In this document: piece by piece, positions 26,122 through 35,316 of the stretch
How positions within the stretch are numbered: the first letter of the stretch is position 1
How the letters are laid out: each line of letters begins with the position of its first letter
Assembly: GCF_021353295.2 (NCBI RefSeq)
Contig: NZ_CP120635.1
Location: 1,667,501 to 1,731,500 of the forward strand
Length of the DNA stretch: 64,000 nt
Origin: Pseudodesulfovibrio thermohalotolerans
Lineage (GTDB): Bacteria; Desulfobacterota; Desulfovibrionia; Desulfovibrionales; Desulfovibrionaceae
Direction: 5' to 3'
The notes under the pieces: generated by a model
The model's input: only the letters and a program-made list of their open reading frames with translations
Told to the model about the DNA's origin: nothing
Database searches by the model: none
Program-made: the position numbers and the translations under genes

Positions 26122-27206
26122 TGCTCATCCTTGGAATCGAGACCTCCTGCGACGAAACCGCCGTGGCCCTGGTCGAGGACGGCTGCCTGCTGGGTCAAAA
26201 GCTGGCGACCCAGGTGGATACGCACGCCCTGTTCGGCGGCGTTGTCCCGGAGATAGCCTCACGGGAGCATCTGCGCGTTCTGCCCCGGCTCTATAAGGAG
26301 CTCTTGCGCGAGACCGGCGTGGCCGCCGAGAATCTCGACGGCGTGGCCGTTGCGCGAGGCCCGGGACTGCTCGGCAGTCTGTTGGTGGGAGTGAGTTTCG
26401 CCAAGGGGCTCAGTTTGGCGTTCGACACGAATTTGATCGGGGTCAACCACCTTTGGGCGCATTTGCTCGCGCCGGGCCTGGAAGGGGGCCTGCGGTTCCC
26501 GGCTCTGGGGCTGCTCGTCTCGGGTGGACACACCCACATCTACCTGATCTCGTCTCCGACGGAGTTCGAGCTGTTGGGCCGGACTTTGGACGACGCCGCC
26601 GGAGAAGCGTTCGACAAGACGGCGAAAATGTTGAATTTCCCTTATCCCGGCGGCCGCTTTATCGACGACCTTGCGCAGGAAGCAGAGCCTGATACCGAGC
26701 TGTTTCCCCGACCGTACATAGACAATCCGACCCTGGATTTCAGCTTCAGCGGTCTCAAGACGGCCGTGGCCAACCATGTGGCTGCTCATCCTGAGCTGGT
26801 GTTCGAGACCATGGCCGGTTCCGAGGCCGTTGAAAAGTTGCCTGCGGAGCGGCGTAAAGCCCTGGCGAAAGTCTGCGCCTCGTTCAACTGGAGCGTGGCC
26901 GATACCTTGCGTATCAAGGTGGAGCGGGCCCTGAAGAGGGTGGACCATGTTGAGAGCCTGATCGTGGCCGGGGGGGTGGCCGCCAACACCGGTGTGCGCG
27001 CGGCCATGGCCGGAGTGGCCGAGGCCAACGGACTTCGGCTGACTCTGCCCGGACTTTCCCTGTGCACGGACAACGGGGCCATGATCGCCTATGCGGGCTG
27101 GCAGCTCGCCAAGGCCGGTTTCCGGCACGGGTTGGACCTCGAAGCCATACCCCGGGGGCGTATTGTCCCGCTTGATTGGGAGAGGGTGGCTCCGGCCCCC
27201 CGGTAG
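26121..27206 (+). CDS. tsaD: tRNA N6-adenosine threonylcarbamoyltransferase
   Basis: 361 residues from [20 protein letters not shown], the standard N-terminus. The metal-binding HxxxH motif is H110 and H114 (NHLWAH). The ASKHA-type ATPase core shows GLLVSGGHTHIYLI and VAGGVAANTGVR. With TsaB and TsaE it installs t6A37 on ANN-reading tRNAs. It is coupled to fbp by a one-base stop/start overlap; the longer upstream frame is a shadow of fbp. Confidence 0.97.
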   Translation: MLILGIETSCDETAVALVEDGCLLGQKLATQVDTHALFGGVVPEIASREHLRVLPRLYKELLRETGVAAENLDGVAVARGPGLLGSLLVGVSFAKGLSLAFDTNLIGVNHLWAHLLAPGLEGGLRFPALGLLVSGGHTHIYLISSPTEFELLGRTLDDAAGEAFDKTAKMLNFPYPGGRFIDDLAQEAEPDTELFPRPYIDNPTLDFSFSGLKTAVANHVAAHPELVFETMAGSEAVEKLPAERRKALAKVCASFNWSVADTLRIKVERALKRVDHVESLIVAGGVAANTGVRAAMAGVAEANGLRLTLPGLSLCTDNGAMIAYAGWQLAKAGFRHGLDLEAIPRGRIVPLDWERVAPAPR

Positions 27207-27228
27207 GGGTGAAAATTCCCGGCACTCC

Positions 27229-27258
27229 TTGACAGTAGGGTACATGCGGACCTATTTT
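27229..27258 (+). promoter_or_regulatory. Promoter of trxA-trxB
   Basis: TTGACA (27229-27234), an 18-nt spacer, then TATTTT (27253-27258), followed by an approximately 95-nt leader. The upstream CCTTGACA and CCTATTTT resemble those at clpP and lon, so a stress sigma factor could also be involved. Confidence 0.55.
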
Positions 27259-27293
27259 AAATAAATTGCAAAAACAATTGCGGCATTGCGCCG

Positions 27294-27310
27294 CACCGGC
27301 CCTGCCGGTG
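27294..27310 (+). other. Leader hairpin before trxA
   Basis: CACCGGC-CCT-GCCGGTG forms a perfect 7-bp stem, next to a weaker GCGGC/GCCGC pairing. There is no T run and no clear riboswitch. It may stabilise the mRNA leader. Confidence 0.4.
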
Positions 27311-27355
27311 GATGGAATACAACGGCCGACGGCCGAGCAAAAAAAGGAGATCTTC

Positions 27356-27676
27356 ATGGCGAATCAGATTACCGACGGTACTTTTGAGCAGGACGTTCTG
27401 CAGAGCGACATCCCGGTTCTTATCGATTTCTGGGCGCCTTGGTGCGGACCCTGCCGTGCCATGGGTCCCGTCATCGACGAGCTGGCCGAGGAATTTGAGG
27501 GCCAGGTCAAGATCGTCAAGATGAACGTTGACGAGAACTCCGCAACTCCCGGCAAATATGGCATTCGCGCCATCCCGACCTTGATCCTGTTCAAGGGCGG
27601 CGAAGTCGTCGACCAGTCTACTGGTGCCGTTTCCAAGAGCAGCATCAAGGAAATGATCACGAAAAAGGCGCTGTAA
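27356..27676 (+). CDS. trxA: Thioredoxin 1
   Basis: 106 residues from MANQITDGTFEQDVL with AAAAGGAGATCTTC upstream. The active site WCGPC (C30 and C33) and the cis-Pro segment IRAIPTLILFKGGE are present. It is the general cytoplasmic disulfide reductant and electron donor. trxB starts 4 bp after it, giving a paired reductase/thioredoxin operon. Confidence 0.98.
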   Translation: MANQITDGTFEQDVLQSDIPVLIDFWAPWCGPCRAMGPVIDELAEEFEGQVKIVKMNVDENSATPGKYGIRAIPTLILFKGGEVVDQSTGAVSKSSIKEMITKKAL

Positions 27677-27679
27677 TTT

Positions 27680-28597
27680 ATGGAATCTTATGACGCCGTA
27701 GTCATAGGGGGCGGCCCGGCAGGAATGACGGCTGCCCTTTATCTTTTACGGGCCGGAGTGAAGACCGCCATGGTCGAGAAGCTGTCCCCCGGCGGACAGG
27801 TTCTGATGACCTCCGAGATCGAGAACTATCCCGGCTTCCCGAAGGGGCTTCAGGGATGGGAGTTGGCGGACAAGTTCGCCAACCATCTTGAAGAGTACGA
27901 CCTCCATCGCATCAACGACGAGGTCCGTTCCATCAAGGTGGGCTCCCCCTGGCATACCATCGTGACCGCCGAGGGGGAGGTGCGCGCCAAGGCCGTCGTG
28001 CTGGCTACCGGTTCCCGGTACCGCAAGCTCAACGTGCCCGGCGAGGAACGGCTGATCGGACGGGGCGTCTCCTATTGTGCTCTTTGCGACGGCAACTTCT
28101 TCCGGGATCGGGATGTGGCCGTGATAGGAGGGGGCAACTCCGCTCTTGAGGAGGCCCTGTATCTGGCCCGTCTGGTGAACAAGGTTCACCTCATTCACCG
28201 GCGTCAGGATTTCCGTGGCCAGGCCTGCTATCAGGACAAGTGCTTCACGCACGAGAAGATTCAGATCATTCGCAACACTGTTGTGGACGAGATCGTTGGT
28301 GAAAGCGACGTGGAAGCCCTGGCTTTGCGAAACGTCGAGAATGGCGAGCTGTCCAGGCTTGAACTCGACGGGGTATTCATCTTCATCGGTTTCGAGCCGA
28401 TCATCGACTTCGTTCCCGAAGACATCAAAATGGAGCGCAACGGCGTCATCACCGACGTGGAGATGCGCACGAACGTTCCTGGCATCTTCGCCGCCGGCGA
28501 CATCCGATCCAAGATGTGCCGCCAGGTGGCTTCCGCCGTGGGCGACGGGGCGACCGCCGCTACCGCCGCTTTTTCCTACCTTGAGCAATTGGACTAG
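27680..28597 (+). CDS. trxB: Thioredoxin reductase
   Basis: 305 residues. FAD-binding GGGPAGMTAALYLLRAG is at the N-terminus, the redox-active pair C133 and C136 is in CALCDG, the NAD(P)-binding motif is VIGGGNSALEEALYLA, and GIFAAGDIRSKMCRQVASA is the C-terminal FAD contact. It reduces TrxA with NAD(P)H. The NAD(P)-site helix lacks the HRR-x3-R arrangement in full (HRRQDFRGQ), so the preferred cofactor is uncertain. Confidence 0.96.
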   Translation: MESYDAVVIGGGPAGMTAALYLLRAGVKTAMVEKLSPGGQVLMTSEIENYPGFPKGLQGWELADKFANHLEEYDLHRINDEVRSIKVGSPWHTIVTAEGEVRAKAVVLATGSRYRKLNVPGEERLIGRGVSYCALCDGNFFRDRDVAVIGGGNSALEEALYLARLVNKVHLIHRRQDFRGQACYQDKCFTHEKIQIIRNTVVDEIVGESDVEALALRNVENGELSRLELDGVFIFIGFEPIIDFVPEDIKMERNGVITDVEMRTNVPGIFAAGDIRSKMCRQVASAVGDGATAATAAFSYLEQLD

Positions 28598-28605
28598 GAG
28601 TCCCC

Positions 28606-29334
28606 ATGCGTCGAATATTGGCCCCCGTCCTTGTCGTCGTCCTGTTGTCCCTTGCGGGGTGCATCTGGATCGACAGCTATTTCCTGCCTCCGCCCGAGGA
28701 TACGGCTCAAGAGCTGTACGAAGCGGGCATGGCGGCCATGGATGAGAAGGACTACGGCGACGCCCAGGAGTACTTTTCGAAACTCAAGGACCGTTTCCCG
28801 TTCAGTCCATACTCCCTCAAGGGCGAGTTGTCCTTGGGCGACGCCTACTTTCTGGACGAGGAATATACGCTTGCTCTCGAAGCCTACAAGGAATTCGAGG
28901 CCCTGCATCCCAGCAATGAGGAAATTCCCTATGTGCTCTACCAGGTCGCCAATGCGAACGTGAGCATGTTCAAGACCATCGACAGGCGGCAGGAGAACAT
29001 CAAGGAAGCTCTGGAGTATCTCTACCGGCTGGTGGAGACCTATCCCGAGTCCCAGTATGCCGATGCGGCCAAGACGATGATTCTCAAAAGCCGTCGCATT
29101 CTGGCCGAACATGAAATCTTCGTGGCCGATTTTTTCTGGCGCACGGAGCAGTTCGGTCCGGCCTGGCACCGCTACCAGTACGTTGTGGAGAATTTTTCGG
29201 ATATCCCCGATCTTCGCGATTACGCCGTGAAACGGGCCGAATATTCCTACTTCGAATATCAGAAAACTTTGTCCGAGGAAGAGCGCGAGCGCATCCAGGG
29301 AAGTTGGAAGCGCTGGCTCAAGAAGTGGCTCTAG
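28606..29334 (+). CDS. bamD: Outer-membrane assembly lipoprotein BamD
   Basis: 242 residues. The lipoprotein signal MRRILAPVLVVVLLSLAGCI has C19 as the lipidated residue. It is followed by YfiO-type TPR repeats (ELYEAGMAAMDEKDYGDAQE; SLGDAYFLDEEYTLALEAYK; PEEK-like ETYPESQYADAAK). BamD is the essential partner of BamA in beta-barrel insertion. It lies 9 bp after trxB. Length matches E. coli BamD (245). Confidence 0.93.
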   Translation: MRRILAPVLVVVLLSLAGCIWIDSYFLPPPEDTAQELYEAGMAAMDEKDYGDAQEYFSKLKDRFPFSPYSLKGELSLGDAYFLDEEYTLALEAYKEFEALHPSNEEIPYVLYQVANANVSMFKTIDRRQENIKEALEYLYRLVETYPESQYADAAKTMILKSRRILAEHEIFVADFFWRTEQFGPAWHRYQYVVENFSDIPDLRDYAVKRAEYSYFEYQKTLSEEERERIQGSWKRWLKKWL

Positions 29335-29368
29335 GCCGCCGCCAACCCTTCAGCAACTGGCTGCTCCC

Positions 29369-30232
29369 ATGTCTGACCCGGTGTTTTCCCTTTCCGACCT
29401 GATTGGCGAGTCCTTGGTTGACGATTCTCTTTTCGCGGAGGCCTACGGGCTTTCCGCGGACGGGGAGCGCGCCCTGATGAAGACCTGCATCGCACGGCTG
29501 TACGACTGGTACGGCCCGCGCAAGGACGCGGCCGGACAGGTCTCCATGCGCTGGCGGAGTGGAATGGAGTCGGTCAGGCGGTTCAGCCCCGTGGATTTCG
29601 CCCTGGTTCTGTTCGACGGCTCCTTTGTTGCGCCGGCCCGGCTGCTCGCCGCCCTTGTTCCCGCCATCGCCTGCGGGGTCGGGAACGTTCTGGCGGTGCG
29701 TCTGGACGGGCAGGGGGATTGGCCTCATCCGCTGCTTACGGCCATGGAATTGGCTGGTCAGGAGTTGGCCGCCGATCTTTCGTCGGAGGATGTGGCCGGG
29801 TTGCTCCGCGATCTGGCCGGGACAGGCGCCTCAGGCGTGGTTATTGATCTGGCCGGAAGGCCGGATGTCTGCTCCGATTTGAGCCGACTGGCCGTGTACA
29901 GGCCTCTTTTCGACTGTAGCGGCTCGATTTTTCTGGACAGGGAAGAGGATTTCGATCTTGAAGCCCTGTCCTTCGCCCAACCCGACACTGCATTTACGGT
30001 ATTCGGGGCCGATTCTTCCCTGCCCGAAGGGTTCGCCCGTGGCGGGACGGACTTTGCGGCTTTTCTGGAGAATCTCCGGGATTTGGCCGTGGCGCCCGCG
30101 AACAGGATCGGCGACGCCCTCGGCAAGGCCCGGCTGGTGCTGGGCCCGGGGCAGGAAGGGTGCTGGGTCTGGCCTGACCTGCATCCCGAGTTTTTCCTTT
30201 TTCATCGCACCGCCTGGACACTCGGAGACTGA
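29369..30232 (+). CDS. Uncharacterised protein with possible HisD/ALDH-like core
   Basis: 287 residues. I do not recognise a family with confidence. The middle (FSPVDFALVLFDGSFVAPAR then LLAALVPAIACGVGNVLAVR) reads like the histidinol-dehydrogenase/aldehyde-dehydrogenase segment PGG...YPSSVLMNAIPAKVAGV. The following PLLTAMELAGQELAADLSSE fits the next helix. Catalytic residues of those enzymes are not evident. The stop lies 2 bp before the EF-G start, so the genes are coupled. Confidence 0.6.
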   Translation: MSDPVFSLSDLIGESLVDDSLFAEAYGLSADGERALMKTCIARLYDWYGPRKDAAGQVSMRWRSGMESVRRFSPVDFALVLFDGSFVAPARLLAALVPAIACGVGNVLAVRLDGQGDWPHPLLTAMELAGQELAADLSSEDVAGLLRDLAGTGASGVVIDLAGRPDVCSDLSRLAVYRPLFDCSGSIFLDREEDFDLEALSFAQPDTAFTVFGADSSLPEGFARGGTDFAAFLENLRDLAVAPANRIGDALGKARLVLGPGQEGCWVWPDLHPEFFLFHRTAWTLGD

Positions 30233-30234
30233 AC

Positions 30235-32286
30235 GTGAGCAAGAGCAACGCCCCCTCGGCGAAGGTTCTCGGCAACCTCCGCAATATTGGCATTATCGCG
30301 CATATCGACGCCGGAAAGACCACGTTGTCGGAACGGATTCTCTATTATTCCGGAAAAATCCACCGCATCGGCGAAGTCCATGAGGGCACGGCCACCATGG
30401 ATTACATGCCCGAGGAGCAGGAGCGCGGCATCACCATCACCTCGGCCGTGACTTCCTGCCGATGGGACCCGTGCATGGTAAACATCATAGACACGCCGGG
30501 CCATGTGGATTTCACCATTGAGGTGGAACGTTCCCTGCGCGTGCTTGATGGGGCCGTGGGCGTATTTTGCGGTGTCAGCGGCGTGGAGCCCCAGTCCGAG
30601 ACCGTCTGGCGGCAATCCGAGTCCTACAGCGTGCCCAAGCTCGCCTTCGTCAACAAGATGGATCGTCTGGGCGCGAATTTCGAAGGCGTGCTCGATTCCA
30701 TGGTCCGCAAGCTGCGGTCCAACCCAGTGGCCATTCAGTACCCTGACGGCGAGGGACAGGAATTTTCCGGTGTGTTCGATCTCGTGACCATGGAGCGGCT
30801 GGAGTTCGATCAGTCCACCAACGGGATCGAATACTCGCGGCGTGCCATGACCGAGGAAGAGGCCGATCGCCTTTCGGTCTGGCGGGAGAAGCTCATTGAG
30901 GCTGCGGCCGAGGAGGACGAGGAGATTCTCGATCTTTACCTGTCCGGCGAGGATGTGCCCGTGGACAGGATGCACGCGGCCCTGCGCAAAGGCACTTTGT
31001 TCAGGCGGTTTGTGCCCGTGCTGGTCGGTTCCGCGCTCAAGAACATCGGCGTTCAGCCCGTGCTGGATGCGATCTGTCGCTATCTCCCCAGTCCGTTCGA
31101 TGTGCCGCCCGCCATCGGAGTGGATCCGGTCACACACGCGAAGAAGCATTTCGAAGTCGCGCCCAAGGAGCCTTTGTCCGCTCTGGTCTTCAAGGTGGCC
31201 ATGGATTCCGGACGCAAGCTCGCCATGATGCGCATCTATTCAGGTCGTATCGACGCGGGCGGGACCGTCTACAATGTTACCCAGGACCAGGACGAGCGCG
31301 TGGCCAGGCTGTTCCGGCTGCACGCGGGTCGCAAGGAAAAGATCGATTCCGCATTCGCGGGCGATATGGTGGCCGCCGCCGGCATGAAGTTCGCCCGCAC
31401 GGGCGATACCTTGTGCGACAGGCAGTCGCCGATTATCCTTGAACAGATTGCCAACTATAAGCCGGTCATCTCCCTGGCCATTGAGCCGCGCAACACCGAG
31501 GAGGGCGAAAAGCTCGACGAGGTGCTGGAAAAGTATCTTCTGGAAGACCCGACCCTGGACCTCAAGCATGATGAGGACACGGGGCAGATCATTCTGTCCG
31601 GCATGGGCGAGCTGCATCTGGAGGTCATTCTGGAGCGGCTCCGCCGCGAATACCGTCTTGAACCGCGCGCGGGCAGGCCGCAGGTCGTCTATCAGGAGAC
31701 CATCGCGGGCAAGGCTTCGGGCAGGGGCGAATTCAACCGCGAGTTGGGCGAAGTCATGCATTTCGGCGCGGTTGAGCTTTCCGTGGAGCCGCTGGAGCGC
31801 GGCAAGGAGCGGACGATCTCTTTCGAGGTGGACACCGAGGCGTGGCCCGCAGCCTGGCTCGAAGCTGTGGAGGACGGCATTGCCGACGCCCTCCAGAGCG
31901 GCGTGATCCGGGGATACCCCGTGCAGAACGTTCGCGTGCGGGTTCTCGGCATGGAGCGGCGGGATGGCGAGTCCAGCCCGGTGGGCTATCGCATGGCGTC
32001 GGCCATGGCCTTGAAAGAGGCGTTGGCCCAGGCCGATCCCAAGCTCATGGAGCCCATCATGTGGGTGGAGATCGGCGTGCCCGAGGAATTCGTGGGCGAC
32101 GTGGTCGGCCTGCTCGGTTCCAAGGGAGCAAAGATCGAGAACATGATCGATCGGGCCGGACTCAAGGTAGTGCAGGGGCTCGCCCCGCTCGGCAAGCTGT
32201 TCGGTTTTTCCACGGACCTTCGCTCGGCCACTCAGGGAAGGGCCGGGTTCATGATGAAATTTTCACGTTTTGACGTTCTGGAGTAA
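30235..32286 (+). CDS. fusA: Elongation factor G-like GTPase (paralogue)
   Basis: 683 residues from GTG with CGGAG upstream. G1 AHIDAGKTT, switch II DTPGHVDF and G4 NKMD are intact, and EF-G domains II-V follow with the domain IV-V segment ending GRAGFMMKFSRFDVLE. Sequences near G2 and G3 (GITITSAVTSCRW; VFCGVSGVEPQSETVW) deviate from housekeeping EF-G. The gene is not in an rpsL-rpsG-tuf operon. It is therefore probably a second EF-G (recycling or stress type) rather than the main translocase; this is inference. Confidence 0.85.
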   Translation: MSKSNAPSAKVLGNLRNIGIIAHIDAGKTTLSERILYYSGKIHRIGEVHEGTATMDYMPEEQERGITITSAVTSCRWDPCMVNIIDTPGHVDFTIEVERSLRVLDGAVGVFCGVSGVEPQSETVWRQSESYSVPKLAFVNKMDRLGANFEGVLDSMVRKLRSNPVAIQYPDGEGQEFSGVFDLVTMERLEFDQSTNGIEYSRRAMTEEEADRLSVWREKLIEAAAEEDEEILDLYLSGEDVPVDRMHAALRKGTLFRRFVPVLVGSALKNIGVQPVLDAICRYLPSPFDVPPAIGVDPVTHAKKHFEVAPKEPLSALVFKVAMDSGRKLAMMRIYSGRIDAGGTVYNVTQDQDERVARLFRLHAGRKEKIDSAFAGDMVAAAGMKFARTGDTLCDRQSPIILEQIANYKPVISLAIEPRNTEEGEKLDEVLEKYLLEDPTLDLKHDEDTGQIILSGMGELHLEVILERLRREYRLEPRAGRPQVVYQETIAGKASGRGEFNRELGEVMHFGAVELSVEPLERGKERTISFEVDTEAWPAAWLEAVEDGIADALQSGVIRGYPVQNVRVRVLGMERRDGESSPVGYRMASAMALKEALAQADPKLMEPIMWVEIGVPEEFVGDVVGLLGSKGAKIENMIDRAGLKVVQGLAPLGKLFGFSTDLRSATQGRAGFMMKFSRFDVLE

Positions 32287-32289
32287 ACC

Positions 32290-32832
32290 TTGACTCAGAG
32301 GAACCTCCGCCGGACGCCCTCCACTGACAAGCCGCCCAGGAAGTCTTTTCGCGAGCGGTGGAACGGCAGCAAGCGCTGGATGCGGTATTGGTACTTGCGT
32401 CTCATGCGTCAGAATTCGTCGCCCAAGAATTTGGCCGCTGCCTGCGCGCTCGGCATGTTTATCGGTGCGATGCCCATCATGCCGTTCCAGTCCGTGGTCG
32501 TCATCGCCTTGGCTTTTGTCCTGCGGGTCAACAAGCTGGCCGCGTGGCTGGCCACCTGTTATTCGAATGCGGCCACCATGGTCCCGTTTTATTATTTTCT
32601 CTTCGAGGTGGGCAAGTTCGTCATGCCGTTCGAGAACGTGTCCTTCGATCCCGCCAAGCTCAAGATGGTCGAGATGATCCATGCGGGTTGGCAACTGTTC
32701 GGGGTTATGTTCGCGGGCGGATTGGTCTTCGGCATCCCGGCTACCATCGTTACATATTTCGTCTCCTTGTTCGCCATCCGGCGTTATCGCAAACGCCGGG
32801 CAATTCGCGTGCTGCGCAAGCGCGAGGGATAG
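32290..32832 (+). CDS. DUF2062 membrane protein
   Basis: 180 residues from TTG 32290 with CTGGAG upstream (no better ATG). A basic cytoplasmic N-terminus leads to three to four hydrophobic helices (AAACALGMFIGAMPIMPFQS; VVVIALAFVLRVNKLAAWLA; GWQLFGVMFAGGLVFGIPAT) and a basic tail. The Ser/Pro-rich start followed by the FIGxxP(I/F)xxxQ pattern is that of DUF2062. The function is unknown. It is coupled to fusA (4-bp gap). Confidence 0.85.
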   Translation: MTQRNLRRTPSTDKPPRKSFRERWNGSKRWMRYWYLRLMRQNSSPKNLAAACALGMFIGAMPIMPFQSVVVIALAFVLRVNKLAAWLATCYSNAATMVPFYYFLFEVGKFVMPFENVSFDPAKLKMVEMIHAGWQLFGVMFAGGLVFGIPATIVTYFVSLFAIRRYRKRRAIRVLRKREG

Positions 32833-33114
32833 CCGGGCGCACCCCGTTCATTTCGGTTTGCCAGGAATCGTTACACCGTTTTCCGCCAGGCCCCGTTTCG
32901 GGCATGGAGGGTCTTGTTCGGCGCGCGGTTGCGGCGGGCGACTTCCCGTAACGCGGCGACACCTTTCCGCTCTAGAGCCGAATCATCTTTTCGGAAAGAA
33001 TATAATGGTCTATTCCGTGCTTTCCGGGTGATATACTTTCAGTGCGACGCCAGGGGCCATCCATCCGGCTCATGCCGGTTTCGAATTCGAGTTTGACGCG
33101 AGGAGAGTTACGGG
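32833..33114 (+). other. 282-bp leader region of cheA
   Basis: No gene is seen. The 3' part is AT-rich and holds TATAAT (33001-33006) and an extended -10 element (see next entry). The 5' part has no clear terminator for the DUF2062 gene. I found no convincing sigma-28 (TAAA-N15-GCCGATAA) match. Confidence 0.45.
33029..33037 (+). promoter_or_regulatory. Candidate extended -10 promoter of cheA-cheB
   Basis: TG-A-TATACT (33029-33037) fits an extended -10 element. No -35 is obvious. It would give a leader of about 70 nt before the cheA ATG. Confidence 0.4.
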
Positions 33115-35298
33115 ATGTCGGGAGACGACCTGAACAGGCAGATATTCAAGGAAGAAGCCTACGATCTCCTGATCGAGCTTGAAGGAGCCCTTCTCGAACT
33201 TGAGGAGGCCCCCGAAGACATGGACCTGGTCAATCGGGTTTTCCGGGCGTTGCATACCATCAAAGGGTCCGGCTCCATGTTTGGCTTTGAGGAGATCGCC
33301 GCGTTCACCCATGAGGTGGAGACGGTCTTCGACATGGTGCGCAACGGTGGCGTGCAGGTCACGCCTGTTCTGTGCGGCCTGGCCTTGCGCTCCCGGGACC
33401 AGATCAGGGCCATGCTCGACGCCGAGGATGACGAGCCCGTGGCCCCGGAGACCATGCGGGATATTCTCGATGGGGTGCGGGCGTTTGTTGAGGGGGATAA
33501 CGGGGCCGAATCCAGCGGGGAAAGTCCGTCCATTGAGCCTGCGTCCGATTCCGGCGTTTCGGAGAACGAACCTTCGACCGAGGAAGGGTTTTTGTTCGAC
33601 GCGGGAGCTTCCGAGGCGGTTCATCGTTATGCCGTCACGCTCCGCCCTGTCGGAGCAGAGGTCGACGTCGATGCCGTTGAAGGCTTTTTCGAAGAGTTGG
33701 AGCGTCTGGGAACCCTCAAGGTCGAATCCGGCCATCGTGATACCGGCAACGGTTGGGAATTGAGCCTTGAGACCGAAGCGTCCAGGGACGATGTCCTGGA
33801 TGTCTTTTTCTTTTTGGACGCGAACTTGAAGATCGAGGTCGCCGAGGACGTCGCGGACGCCGTGGGCCCGGAGCCCGACTTGACCGAAGCCGAGCCTTTT
33901 TTTTCGGATGAAGATGATTCTGTGCACATTCCCATGCTCGGCGAGATGCTCGTGCAGAGCGGTGATCTGACCTATGCGGACGTGGCCGAGGCGCTGAATA
34001 CGCAGATGGACGGGCTGGACAAGCCCATTGGCATGATCCTGACCGAGTCGGGCAAGGTAGCCCCGGAAAAGGTCGACATGGCGGTCAAGCGGCAGGGCGA
34101 GGCTCGCGACAGAGCGGTAGGGAAGAAGCGCACCGAAGCGCTTGGCAGCATCCGGGTGGCGGCGGAAAAGCTTGATTACCTTGTGGACCTCGTGGGTGAA
34201 CTGGTCATCGTGCAGGCGCAGATAACCCAGGTCGTCAGCGAACGGCATGACTCCGTCCTGACGCTTCTGGCCGAGGAATTGGAGCGGCTGAGCGACGAGT
34301 TGCGCGATTCTACCTTGGGCATCCGCATGTTGCCCATCGGCACATCCTTCAGCAAGTTCCGGCGGCTGGTGCGCGATCTGTCGGCCGATCTGGGCAAGCA
34401 GATATCCCTGTCCACCTGTGGTGCGGAAACCGAGCTGGACAAAACGGTCATCGAACGACTCGGCGATCCGCTGGTGCATCTCCTGCGCAATTCCATCGAC
34501 CACGGCATTGAGCTTCCGGATGAGCGCGTAGCCAAAGGCAAGCCGCCGCAGGGCAACATTACGCTCTCCGCCGAGCATTCCGGCGGCGAGGTGCTGATCC
34601 GCATTGTCGATGACGGCAGGGGCATGAGCAGCGAGATGATCCGCGAGAAGGGGATTGAGCGCGGATTGATTTCCAAGGATGCCGAGCTTACCGGGAAGGA
34701 ACTGCTCAAGCTTATTTTCGAGCCCGGCTTCTCCACGGCCGAGGCCGTGACCAGCGTGTCCGGCCGGGGCGTGGGAATGGACGTTGTGAAACGGGCCATC
34801 GACTCCCTGCGCGGAATCATCGACATCGATTCCAAGCCGGACGTGGGCACTACCATCACTATTCGGCTGCCCCTGACTCTGGCCATCATAGACGGCCTCC
34901 AGGTTCGGGTGGAGGACGAGTACTACGTTATTCCTCTGTCTCTCGTGGAGGAGTGCGTGGAGCTGTCCCGCAGCGAGGTGGAGGAATCCGGTTCCGGACA
35001 GCGCATCCTGTATCTGCGGGGCGAAATCGTTCCGTACATCCATATCCGCGAATGGTTCAATGTGGAGGGCGAGAACCCGCCCATTGAGCAAATAGTCATC
35101 ACCGGCGTGGAGGGAAGCCGCGTCGGCATCGTGGTGGATACCGTCATCGGCGAGCACCAGACGGTCATCAAGAGTCTCGGCCGCGTGTACAAGGACGTGG
35201 AAGGCATTTCCGGCGCGACCATCAAGGGGGATGGTTCCATTGCGCTCATTCTGGATGTGCCAAGCCTGGTTCGCAGGGTCGTCGCCGAATCCCGGTAG
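33115..35298 (+). CDS. cheA: Chemotaxis histidine kinase CheA
   Basis: 727 residues, ATG with CGAGGAGAG upstream. The P1 HPt domain carries phospho-acceptor H47 in HTIKGSGSMFG. A long acidic linker and a P2-like segment follow, then P3 dimerisation, P4 ATPase (N-box HLLRNSIDHGIE, G1 DDGRGM, G2 GRGVGMD) and a C-terminal CheW-like P5. It phosphorylates CheB and CheY in response to chemoreceptors. cheB follows 18 bp on, and an MCP gene lies at 58 kb. Confidence 0.95.
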   Translation: MSGDDLNRQIFKEEAYDLLIELEGALLELEEAPEDMDLVNRVFRALHTIKGSGSMFGFEEIAAFTHEVETVFDMVRNGGVQVTPVLCGLALRSRDQIRAMLDAEDDEPVAPETMRDILDGVRAFVEGDNGAESSGESPSIEPASDSGVSENEPSTEEGFLFDAGASEAVHRYAVTLRPVGAEVDVDAVEGFFEELERLGTLKVESGHRDTGNGWELSLETEASRDDVLDVFFFLDANLKIEVAEDVADAVGPEPDLTEAEPFFSDEDDSVHIPMLGEMLVQSGDLTYADVAEALNTQMDGLDKPIGMILTESGKVAPEKVDMAVKRQGEARDRAVGKKRTEALGSIRVAAEKLDYLVDLVGELVIVQAQITQVVSERHDSVLTLLAEELERLSDELRDSTLGIRMLPIGTSFSKFRRLVRDLSADLGKQISLSTCGAETELDKTVIERLGDPLVHLLRNSIDHGIELPDERVAKGKPPQGNITLSAEHSGGEVLIRIVDDGRGMSSEMIREKGIERGLISKDAELTGKELLKLIFEPGFSTAEAVTSVSGRGVGMDVVKRAIDSLRGIIDIDSKPDVGTTITIRLPLTLAIIDGLQVRVEDEYYVIPLSLVEECVELSRSEVEESGSGQRILYLRGEIVPYIHIREWFNVEGENPPIEQIVITGVEGSRVGIVVDTVIGEHQTVIKSLGRVYKDVEGISGATIKGDGSIALILDVPSLVRRVVAESR

Positions 35299-35316
35299 TA
35301 TTTTCGAGAGGTGCAC

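Noticed and set aside
32960..32990. Sigma-28 flagellar promoter before cheA (GCCGAATC)
   Set aside because: There is no TAAA element at the required spacing.
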